Below are positions 1 through 5,343 of a DNA stretch of 5,434 bases, piece by piece. Below the pieces are notes generated by a model. That model saw only the letters and a list, made by a program, of their open reading frames with translations. It had not been told where the DNA came from and made no database searches. The first letter of the stretch is position 1. Each line of letters starts with the position of its first letter. The position numbers and the translations under genes are program-made. This DNA is from Gammaproteobacteria bacterium (GTDB lineage Bacteria; Pseudomonadota; Gammaproteobacteria; Pseudomonadales; Azotimanducaceae): the NCBI GenBank assembly GCA_003228415.1, contig QIDL01000090.1, positions 1 to 5,434 on the forward strand, given 5' to 3'.

Positions 1-345
1 GCTGCCAAGTGTGATGAAACTACCCAGCAGCAGTTCCAACAGCCACTGCGCTTCACGGTCCAGTTGCGTCAGCAACCAGACACCAAAGCCGATGGCCGGT
101 ATCTGACCGGCGCCAAGCAGTAGAAAAATGCGTCGATCTATGTGACGGGTATGCCCCTTCAGCGCCACCACCACATTGACCATGGTGATCAGGCTCGCCG
201 CAGCCGTCAGCACCGGTAGCGAAATGACACCGCTCGCACCCACCACCGCGATGACGATCATCCCCATGGCGAAGCCCGTGACCGATTGCACGTAACTGCC
301 TGTAAAGACGGCACCAAGAAAGATCAGCCAGCCTGCGACATCCAT
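1..345 (-). CDS. TauE/SafE (TSUP) family membrane permease, N-terminal part
   Basis: The reverse strand is open from an ATG at 345 to the window edge (115 codons, C-terminus outside). The translation is strongly hydrophobic, with membrane segments at about residues 6-22, 27-60, 73-93 and 100-115. It shows the usual N-terminal TSUP pattern: a Gly/Phe-rich first helix with TGF at 23-25, a Leu/Val helix pair, a short basic cytoplasmic loop HTRHIDRR at 65-72, then a Gly-rich helix (GQIPAIGFGVWLL, about 80-92). TSUP proteins are inner-membrane permeases, often for sulfite, sulfoacetate or other small anions; the substrate here cannot be read. The ATG is placed well for the family, but no Shine-Dalgarno sequence precedes it. 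The gene is divergent from the SDR operon and separated from it by about 60 bp. Family assignment is fairly sure; function is generic. Confidence 0.85.
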   Translation of the reverse strand, partial: MDVAGWLIFLGAVFTGSYVQSVTGFAMGMIVIAVVGASGVISLPVLTAAASLITMVNVVVALKGHTRHIDRRIFLLLGAGQIPAIGFGVWLLTQLDREAQWLLELLLGSFITLGS

Positions 346-372
346 GGGCGCGGCAGTATATAGGGGGGATGG

Positions 373-381
373 TGGTATAGT
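373..381 (+). promoter_or_regulatory. Candidate extended -10 promoter for the SDR-aceK operon
   Basis: The motif TGGTATAGT matches the sigma-70 extended -10 pattern TGnTATAnT. The -10 hexamer TATAGT lies at 376-381. No good -35 box is visible 17 bp upstream (GCAGTA at 353-358), as is common for extended -10 promoters. Transcription would start near 388, giving a leader of roughly 19 nt before the TTG start at 407. It lies in the only intergenic space upstream of the five-gene run. This is a by-eye match only. Confidence 0.4.
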
Positions 382-394
382 CCGCCGAGAATCC

Positions 395-400
395 AGGGAA
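395..400 (+). promoter_or_regulatory. Ribosome binding site that decides the TTG start of the first SDR
   Basis: AGGGAA lies six bases before the TTG at 407. The alternative ATG at 344 in the same frame overlaps the divergent transporter start. It would add 21 arginine-rich residues with no SDR counterpart, and it has no comparable ribosome binding site. The TTG start puts the first beta strand (GKTALVTG) at residues 7-14, as is usual for SDRs. Confidence 0.65.
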
Positions 401-406
401 AGACGA

Positions 407-1204
407 TTGCAGCTCCAACTCGAGGGAAAAACTGCGCTAGTCACGGGTAGCTACCGTGGAACAGGCTTGATCATCGCCAGGCAGCTACTTGCTGAAGGTG
501 TGGAAGTCTGGGTCCACGGCCTCGAAACCGGCCAAGCCGAAGCCGCCGTTCAGGAGTTGGGAGGCGGTATCCCGGTCACTGGCGATATCACCACCGAAGC
601 GGGCTCGGAATCGCTGTTCGGCGCGCTTGCCGATCACCGTCGGGGGACCCTCGGAGACTGTCCGGAGATACTGATCAACAACTACGGAACCGCCACGCCG
701 GGTGGTTGGACATCCTCGAACAGCGGCGACTGGATCGACGCGTATCAGAACAACGTACTGTCGGCGGGCCGACTCATCGCTCACTTCCTCCCCGCAATGA
801 AGGAAGCAAGCTGGGGTCGCATCATCAACCTCGGCACGGTGGGCTCCACCCGGCCCAACGCAAGGATGCCCCACTACTACGCCGCCAAAGGCGCCCTGGC
901 GACCATGACCATCAGCCTGGCAAAAGAAGTCGCCGGCACCGGTATTCGCGTCAATCTGGTGTCGCCGGGGTTGATTCTGACCCCGGAGGTCCGCGCAGCC
1001 TACCTGGCCAGCGGCAAGAAGAAGGGGTGGGGCTCCACCTGGGAAGAGGTCGAACCACATATCGCCAGGGACATCCCGATCGGCCGTATCGTCACTCGCG
1101 AAGAGGTTGCAGCACTGGTGACATTTCTGTCGAGCCCGCTGGCAGACGGGATTCACGGCCAGAACATCCGGATCGATGGGGGCGCACTGGATATCCTGTC
1201 GTGA
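407..1204 (+). CDS. SDR family NAD(P)-dependent oxidoreductase (classical, atypical motifs)
   Basis: This is a 265-aa classical short-chain dehydrogenase/reductase with a single Rossmann fold, expected to be a soluble cytoplasmic enzyme. The cofactor motif TGSYRGTG is at 13-20, where TGxxxGIG is usual. The structural NNAG motif appears as NNYG at 91-94. The alpha-4 Asn is N116. The catalytic pair YxxxK is Y157/K161 (YYAAK). The residue 13 positions before the Tyr, normally Ser, is T144 (NLGTVGS). The segment RVNLVSPGLILTPEV (181-195) and the C-terminal IDGG (256-259) are typical. Overall it resembles the 3-oxoacyl-ACP-reductase-like SDRs whose NNxG motif carries a bulky residue. The substrate cannot be predicted, and cofactor preference is unclear because the residues after beta-2 (HGLE, 37-40) are not decisive. 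It is the first gene of the run; its stop TGA overlaps the next GTG start. Confidence 0.92.
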   Translation: MQLQLEGKTALVTGSYRGTGLIIARQLLAEGVEVWVHGLETGQAEAAVQELGGGIPVTGDITTEAGSESLFGALADHRRGTLGDCPEILINNYGTATPGGWTSSNSGDWIDAYQNNVLSAGRLIAHFLPAMKEASWGRIINLGTVGSTRPNARMPHYYAAKGALATMTISLAKEVAGTGIRVNLVSPGLILTPEVRAAYLASGKKKGWGSTWEEVEPHIARDIPIGRIVTREEVAALVTFLSSPLADGIHGQNIRIDGGALDILS

Positions 1205-1551
1205 CCACCGAACGATTCCCGCTCCGAGTGTTGGGGTTCCTCCTGCTCATGGGCTGTCTGGCGTTCTACGACGCCACCAGCGACTCGACCCTGCACCGAC
1301 TCGGAATTCCGCTGTTGATGGCTTTAGGTGCCTGGTCGCTGGTTCAGAACCTGGCAGCGGTAGCAATCGGCGGTACCGTACTCGCCGTGATTCACACCGA
1401 CCTCGGCGCCGGGCAATGGATCGACAGCATTGCCTATCCAGCGCTCGCCGGTATTGGACTGGCGGTGCTCACGGTCATTGCCTGGCAGCGCTTCACCAGG
1501 CGTATTGCCCGGACTCACGACGCCCGGTGGTCAGAGCGGGAGACCAAGTGA
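1201..1551 (+). CDS. Small integral membrane protein between two SDR genes
   Basis: This 116-aa protein starts at a GTG that overlaps the upstream SDR stop in a GTGA junction; its own TGA overlaps the next GTG in the same way. I do not recognise a family. Hydrophobic segments lie at about residues 10-25, 34-64 (long enough for two helices in a hairpin) and 76-95, giving three or four membrane spans. A basic tail follows (QRFTRRIARTH, 96-106), which by the positive-inside rule would be cytoplasmic. No cysteine pair, metal motif or signal-peptidase site is evident. The tight overlaps on both sides, and hydrophobic composition only in this frame, argue that the gene is real. It could anchor or serve one of the flanking SDRs at the membrane, but that is inference from position alone. 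Confidence 0.75.
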   Translation: MTTERFPLRVLGFLLLMGCLAFYDATSDSTLHRLGIPLLMALGAWSLVQNLAAVAIGGTVLAVIHTDLGAGQWIDSIAYPALAGIGLAVLTVIAWQRFTRRIARTHDARWSERETK

Positions 1552-2477
1552 GCCGCGCCACCTGCCTCATCACCGGAACCACCCACGGCATTGGACTGGT
1601 CACCGCGCGAAAGGTCGCCGAGCGGGGCTTCAGAGTGGTCATGGCCTGCCGCAACGCGGCGCGTGCCAACGATGTTCGAACCCGAATGGTGGAAGCCACA
1701 GGTAATTCGGACATTCATGTCCTGGAATGCGATCTGACATCTCTTGCATCGGTCCGGCGTTGCGCCAGCGAATTCAAACAGCGCTTCGATACGCTGACAC
1801 TGTTGATCAACAACGCCGGCACCCTGTCCGGCCAATCCAGAGCTTCGGCCGACGGCTTCGAACTGACCTTTGCCTGCAATCATCTCGGCCCTTATCTGCT
1901 GACACGCCTGCTGCTCGATCCTCTGATTTCCAGTCAACCGGCCCGCATCGTTACCGTCGCCTCGCAAGTTCATGGAAGCGCCGCGGCGAGACTAAACAGC
2001 GCGGCAGCGACGCGCAACGCCGCGTCTGACTTTTATACTGCGGCTGCCGAACCCCTGGCTTCGCGTGACTACAGTGGCATGCGGGCTTACGCGACCTCGA
2101 AACTCGCCAATGTGATGTTCACACTTTCTCTTGCCGAGCAATTGCAAGATTCGCAGGTAACGGCAAATTGCCTGCATCCGGGTGTTGTCGCCACCAATAT
2201 CGTCGCTGACACCAACGTATTTTTGCGATCCGGCATGAAAATAGCCCGGTACTTCATGCTCGACGATGAACGAGGAGCCGCTACTTCCGTCTATCTGGCC
2301 CTGAGTTCCGAACTCGAAGGCGTCAGCGGAAAGTACTTCAACGAGCATCAGCGCATGGTGGATCCGGCTCCCGTCGTTCTCGACCCTGCGGCTCGAACTG
2401 CGCTCTGGCAGATCAGCGAACGCCTTTGTGGTCTGGCGTCTCCAAACTCTGCAGCTGCCGGGCCAGGGCTGCAATGA
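1548..2477 (+). CDS. SDR oxidoreductase, retinol dehydrogenase/WWOX-like
   Basis: This 309-aa SDR is of the retinol-dehydrogenase / protochlorophyllide-reductase-like type. The start is a GTG at 1548 (GTGA overlap with the upstream stop), preceded by GGGAGA at 1538-1543. The cofactor motif TGTTHGIG is at 9-16. ACR at 33-35 follows beta-2, and its Arg favours NADP(H). CDL is at 61-63, NNAG at 88-91, and the NHLGPYLLT helix supplies N111. The catalytic residues are S139, Y181 and K185 (YATSK), and LHPGVVAT is at 209-216, the signature stretch of RDH11-14-like enzymes. The Ser-to-Tyr gap is 42 residues and contains an Ala-rich stretch (about 143-172) that looks longer than usual. Members reduce or oxidise retinoids, aldehydes, steroids or other hydrophobic carbonyls; the bacterial substrate is unknown. 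The stop overlaps the aceK start (ATGA). Confidence 0.92.
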   Translation: MSRATCLITGTTHGIGLVTARKVAERGFRVVMACRNAARANDVRTRMVEATGNSDIHVLECDLTSLASVRRCASEFKQRFDTLTLLINNAGTLSGQSRASADGFELTFACNHLGPYLLTRLLLDPLISSQPARIVTVASQVHGSAAARLNSAAATRNAASDFYTAAAEPLASRDYSGMRAYATSKLANVMFTLSLAEQLQDSQVTANCLHPGVVATNIVADTNVFLRSGMKIARYFMLDDERGAATSVYLALSSELEGVSGKYFNEHQRMVDPAPVVLDPAARTALWQISERLCGLASPNSAAAGPGLQ

Positions 2478-4213
2478 GGCGCGTTGCCGACGCCATCTTC
2501 CAGGGATTCAATGCCTATCGCCAGGCATTCCAGACCATAACCGACCACGCGCGCCAGCGTTTCGAAAATGGGGACTGGCACGCGGTCCAGCTGGCCCATG
2601 CAGAGCTGCTGGCTCTTTACAAAAAACATACCGAAGAGGTGGCCCGACGAATCCGCCACCAACTCGATGAAAATGTACCGGATGCCGGGCAGTGGCACGC
2701 GACCAGGAAAATCTACCGGGATCTCATCGGCAACCAATACAGCGCAGAGCTGTTCGAAACATTTTACAACTCCATCCATCGACAACTGTCAGACGATGTC
2801 GACCTCTCGAACCTCAAGATGTTTGTCAACACCTGCTACCCAACGCCTCCGATCGCAGCCGCGGCCAAACCCACCCGTGTCTATACCGCCAGCGAAGGGT
2901 TCGCCGGGATGATGCAGCAGATGACTGCCGATCTGCCCATCCGGACACCGTGGCGCAATCTGCAACGGGACATCGACAACGTGTTGAATTTCCTGGCGGA
3001 AGAGCGGCCAGAGATCACCAACAAACCGGGTCTCTCTCTAGAGCTTCTCATTCCGGTATTTTATCGTAACAAGGGTGCCTACATCGTCGGTCGGTTGATG
3101 CTCGATGAGCAAAGTTGGCCGATCGCTTTCCCTCTGCACCGGGACTCCGGCGGCTGTCTCTACATCGATACACTGATCTGTGACGAAGACGAACTCTCCG
3201 TCGTTTTCAGCTTCACTCGTGCCTACTTCATGGTGCTGACCGAATATCCCCACGCTGTGGTGGACTTTCTCCAGCGACTGCTGCCCGCTAAAAAGCGCTC
3301 TGAGCTTTACGCTTCGATCGGGCTGCACAAACACGCGAAAACAGTCTTTTACCGCGATTTTGTGGCTCACCTGGCAAATTCCACCGACCCTTTTGTGATC
3401 GCAGCGGGTATCAAAGGCATGGTGATGATGGTTTTTACGCTGCCTTCGTACGACATCGTCTTCAAGATCATCAAGGATACCTTCGCGCCCCAGAAAAACA
3501 TCACTGCGGCCGAGGTACGAGAGAAATATCGCGTAGTAAAAATCCATGACCGGGTTGGCCGCATGGCGGACACCCAGGAATTCGAAAATCTGGTTCTTCC
3601 CCGGGATCGATTCGACCCATCACTGCTTGAGGAGCTGCTGAGCGTAGCGCCGTCTTCGATCTGCGTAGAGGAAGATCGGATCCGGATCCGCCACGTTTAT
3701 ACCGAGCGGCTGATGATCCCACTCAATATTTATATCGAAAACGCAGAATCCACGGCGCTCGATGAAGCGCTCGACGAGTATGGCAACGCCATCAAGCAGC
3801 TCGCCGCGGCAAATATCTTTCCCGGCGACATGCTGCTGAAAAACTTCGGGGTGACTCGACACGGCAGAGTGGTCTTCTACGACTACGACGAAATCTGTTA
3901 CCTCACCGATATTCATTTCCGCCCTGTTCCGGAAGCACGCACACCCGAGGACGAGATGTCGGCTGAAGCCTGGTATTCGGTAGGCCCAAAAGATGTCTTT
4001 CCAGAAGAGTTCCGACGTTTCCTTTTCGGAAAGCCCGCCGTTAAACAGCGCTTCATCGAACTTCACGGCGAGCTCTTCGACCCCTACTATTGGCAGGGGC
4101 TGCAACAGGCAATCGAACAGGGTCAGGTCATGGACGTCTTCCCCTACCGCCGCAAGAAAAGATTCATCCGCCAGATGAACCGGGCAGAAGACCCGGGAGC
4201 CCTGGATGAGTGA
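2474..4213 (+). CDS. aceK: Isocitrate dehydrogenase kinase/phosphatase AceK
   Basis: This 579-aa protein is essentially the same length as the E. coli enzyme (578 aa). AceK phosphorylates isocitrate dehydrogenase to switch it off and dephosphorylates it to switch it on, setting flux between the TCA cycle and the glyoxylate shunt. The N-terminal regulatory domain covers about residues 1-305 and the kinase-like domain follows. The nucleotide-binding loop AAGIKGM is at 310-316, followed by VFTLPSYD (320-327) and K331. D366 in RMADTQEF matches the E. coli catalytic Asp371. D452 and N457 (GDMLLKN) and D470 (FYDYDE) fill the remaining kinase/phosphatase metal and catalytic positions. All key residues are present, so it should be active. 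The ATG at 2474 is chosen over one at 2426 because it forms an ATGA overlap with the SDR stop, has AGGG at 2465-2468, and gives the normal family N-terminus. No aceB or aceA lies beside it. Confidence 0.98.
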   Translation: MRRVADAIFQGFNAYRQAFQTITDHARQRFENGDWHAVQLAHAELLALYKKHTEEVARRIRHQLDENVPDAGQWHATRKIYRDLIGNQYSAELFETFYNSIHRQLSDDVDLSNLKMFVNTCYPTPPIAAAAKPTRVYTASEGFAGMMQQMTADLPIRTPWRNLQRDIDNVLNFLAEERPEITNKPGLSLELLIPVFYRNKGAYIVGRLMLDEQSWPIAFPLHRDSGGCLYIDTLICDEDELSVVFSFTRAYFMVLTEYPHAVVDFLQRLLPAKKRSELYASIGLHKHAKTVFYRDFVAHLANSTDPFVIAAGIKGMVMMVFTLPSYDIVFKIIKDTFAPQKNITAAEVREKYRVVKIHDRVGRMADTQEFENLVLPRDRFDPSLLEELLSVAPSSICVEEDRIRIRHVYTERLMIPLNIYIENAESTALDEALDEYGNAIKQLAAANIFPGDMLLKNFGVTRHGRVVFYDYDEICYLTDIHFRPVPEARTPEDEMSAEAWYSVGPKDVFPEEFRRFLFGKPAVKQRFIELHGELFDPYYWQGLQQAIEQGQVMDVFPYRRKKRFIRQMNRAEDPGALDE

Positions 4214-4625
4214 TGACAGGAAACATTTCATCACGGCCGCCGAACTCGAAAGCGTCATCGTCGAGCAGGGTTCTAAACTGCGGGCGCACCCGTTACCACG
4301 GTCGCGCCCGTTGAGTCATGCAGCGGGGATGGAGCGGTTGATCGTCAGCGAAAACAGGTTGCCTTCAGGACGGAAGCTTGCCGACCCTGATGCCGGTGGG
4401 GAACGCTTCCTCTACGTCCTTCAGGGTCGGGGGAATCTCCAGGTCCCTGGTCTCCCGGTCCCTGGTCTCCAGGTTCCTGGAGAGACTGTTGAACTCGGCG
4501 TCGGGGATTTCATCGGTTTGTCCGCGACAGAGCCCGCCTACCAGCTCAGCAACCCTTTTGCAGAAGATCTGGTTTACCTTCAAGGCCGGGTGAACCATAC
4601 CGGCACAGAAGATGACGATCTCTGA
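4206..4625 (+). CDS. Cupin-domain protein with a VPGL repeat insertion
   Basis: This 139-aa protein overlaps the end of aceK by 8 bp. GGGAG at 4195-4199 lies six bases before its ATG, so it is probably translated in coupling with aceK. The segment ERFLYVLQGRGNL (66-78) and the later VELGVGDFIGLS (95-106) are the paired beta-strand motifs of a small cupin barrel. The usual metal ligands are not visible: there is no HxH in motif 1, and motif 2 reads PAYQLSN (110-116) with no histidine. E66 remains. It may bind a ligand without metal or be non-catalytic. Between the two motifs sits a pentapeptide repeat, VPGL-type, at 79-93. The N-terminal 40 residues are basic and Pro-rich around 28-36. The C-terminus is acidic (EDDD). 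Substrate and role are unknown; operon position suggests co-expression with aceK. It could instead be a sugar- or small-molecule-binding regulator. Confidence 0.83.
   Translation: MSDDRKHFITAAELESVIVEQGSKLRAHPLPRSRPLSHAAGMERLIVSENRLPSGRKLADPDAGGERFLYVLQGRGNLQVPGLPVPGLQVPGETVELGVGDFIGLSATEPAYQLSNPFAEDLVYLQGRVNHTGTEDDDL
4281..4310 (+). other. GC-rich stem-loop inside the 5' part of the cupin gene
   Basis: CGGGCGC (4281-4287) pairs perfectly with GCGCCCG (4304-4310). Inside it, CCGT (4290-4293) pairs with ACGG (4298-4301) around the tetraloop TACC. A two-by-two mismatch separates the stems, giving 11 base pairs in 30 nt. It sits about 70 nt after the aceK stop, in codons 26-35 of the cupin. No T-run follows, so it is not a standard intrinsic terminator. 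Confidence 0.5.
4440..4484 (+). repeat. In-frame 15-bp tandem repeat (VPGL units) in the cupin gene
   Basis: Two 15-bp units at 4440-4454 and 4455-4469 differ at one base. A third, degenerate unit follows at 4470-4484. They encode QVPGL, PVPGL and QVPGE. Because the period is five codons, copy changes would keep the reading frame. The third unit also forms a short inverted repeat (CTCCAGG at 4467-4473 with CCTGGAG at 4476-4482). Confidence 0.85.
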
Positions 4626-4640
4626 ACCGCTCGTTATCCT
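4612..4640 (+). promoter_or_regulatory. Weak candidate sigma-70 promoter upstream of the 86-aa gene
   Basis: ATGACG (4612-4617, four of six matches to the -35 consensus) is separated by 17 bp from TATCCT (4635-4640, four of six matches to the -10). The start would fall near 4646, inside the adjacent dyad. It overlaps the 3' end of the cupin gene. By-eye matches of this quality are common by chance. Confidence 0.3.
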
Positions 4641-4641
4641 G

Positions 4642-4659
4642 TGTGAGTCGTGATTCACA
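4642..4659. promoter_or_regulatory. 18-bp dyad, possible operator or leader hairpin
   Basis: TGTGAGTC (4642-4649) and GATTCACA (4652-4659) are inverted copies with one mismatch, separated by GT. The outer TGTGA/TCACA arms recall CRP/FNR-family half sites, but they are eight bases apart rather than the six of the CRP consensus. It ends four bases before the AGGGAG ribosome binding site region of the 86-aa gene. It could act as an operator at the transcription start or as an RNA hairpin near the ribosome site. Confidence 0.4.
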
Positions 4660-4675
4660 GCCGAGGGAGATGACG

Positions 4676-4936
4676 ATGGAAGGACTGACCAATCATGAAA
4701 TCACGGTCTGCCTCAAAGGAGGCGCCATCCTCGGGCCGTTCAAGGCCACCTGGAGCATGGACATCGTCAGCGACGTTCGCGAACTGAGCAAGGACTACGA
4801 TGCATTTCTGCAGGGTGAACCGCAGAAACGCTTCAAATACCACCTGCACGACCAGGAAAACCACCTTTCCCACTCGCTGATCATCAATTTTGCCGAAATT
4901 ACCGCAATCTACGATCGGGTGGAGCTGGTCGAGTAG
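4676..4936 (+). CDS. Small orphan protein with a histidine cluster
   Basis: This is an 86-aa soluble protein of no family I recognise. I choose the ATG at 4676 because AGGGAG (4664-4669) lies six bases before it. An in-frame GTG at 4643 and an ATG at 4670 are possible but worse placed; the GTG would put the start inside the dyad. The likely fold is beta-rich: a strand at about 8-14, a GG turn at 15-16, a helix at about 30-46, then strands at about 52-58 and 66-84. Histidines 56, 58, 63 and 66 form an HxH-x4-H-x2-H cluster that could bind a metal, though this is only pattern reading. No signal peptide or membrane span is seen. It starts 50 bp after the cupin, so it may be a separate transcript or reached by readthrough from the operon. 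Confidence 0.8.
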   Translation: MEGLTNHEITVCLKGGAILGPFKATWSMDIVSDVRELSKDYDAFLQGEPQKRFKYHLHDQENHLSHSLIINFAEITAIYDRVELVE

Positions 4937-5049
4937 CCGACCGACGGCACATGGCCTATTACCGCGCCAGAACCGGCCGCGCCAGCCGCCTTCTCATTTG
5001 CCGCCAGCTCAGTCAAAATGAACCCAGCCAAAGGGCGGTCGGTAAAACG

Positions 5050-5343
5050 ATGGGTAAGACAACGCAAGCAAGGAATGCGATCGGACCTCTGCTGGAACAG
5101 CTCATTCTGCAGCTCGACGGCGAAGGCTCCATGACTCAGCGAGCTCATTTCGACCGTATTCGCCGCTCACTCTATCTCGCTCGGTCGGATACGGACCTCA
5201 CCAACCCGATTCTGGCACTCTCGACTTCTACCGCGGTTGGATTCAAATTCTCCAGCAATGCGGACGCGCTGGTGCATCGGATCCTGGAAAAGGCCAGCTT
5301 GCTTGCCGAAGAATTGGGCTCACGAGCAGGGAAAATCCACTAG
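5050..5343 (+). CDS. Small hypothetical helical protein
   Basis: This is a 97-aa protein if it starts at the ATG at 5050, or 130 aa from the ATG at 4951. I prefer 5050: the extra 33 residues are basic and irregular, and their DNA contains GC-rich short repeats. Neither start has a strong ribosome binding site; GGGCGG at 5033-5038 is rather far from 5050. I recognise no family. Predicted helices are at about 8-22, 28-46 and 68-90, with a Ser/Thr-rich middle (58-69). The tail is basic. No cysteine, signal peptide or membrane span is present. TTCTCA (4991-4996) and CAAAAT (5014-5019), 17 bp apart, are a poor possible promoter. Amphipathic helices and ordinary codon use suggest a true gene, possibly a small cytoplasmic or regulatory protein, but nothing shows its role. 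Confidence 0.62.
   Translation: MGKTTQARNAIGPLLEQLILQLDGEGSMTQRAHFDRIRRSLYLARSDTDLTNPILALSTSTAVGFKFSSNADALVHRILEKASLLAEELGSRAGKIH

Noticed and set aside
53..418. Minus-strand open frame of 121 codons overlapping the transporter
   Set aside because: It is rich in Arg, Gly, His and Cys, as a shifted reading of a GC-rich gene would be. The frame starting at 345 gives a clear TSUP membrane protein instead.
485..1156. Long minus-strand open frame opposite the first SDR
   Set aside because: No recognisable domain; it is a shadow of the SDR, whose motifs are complete on the plus strand.
3677..3690. Perfect 14-bp palindrome CGGATCCGGATCCG inside aceK
   Set aside because: It encodes alternating Arg-Ile residues in a beta strand (DRIRIRH) and arises from repeated codons, so a regulatory role is not supported.
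3620..4258. 212-codon minus-strand open frame opposite the end of aceK
   Set aside because: It lies against a conserved kinase domain, has no recognisable motif, and is explained by codon composition of the sense gene.
4642..4659. True CRP binding site
   Set aside because: The half sites TGTGA and TCACA match, but the spacer is eight bases rather than six, so I report only a generic dyad.
4927..4942. Small hairpin GGTCG/CGACC spanning the stop of the 86-aa gene
   Set aside because: Only five base pairs with a six-base loop and no T-run; too weak to call a terminator.
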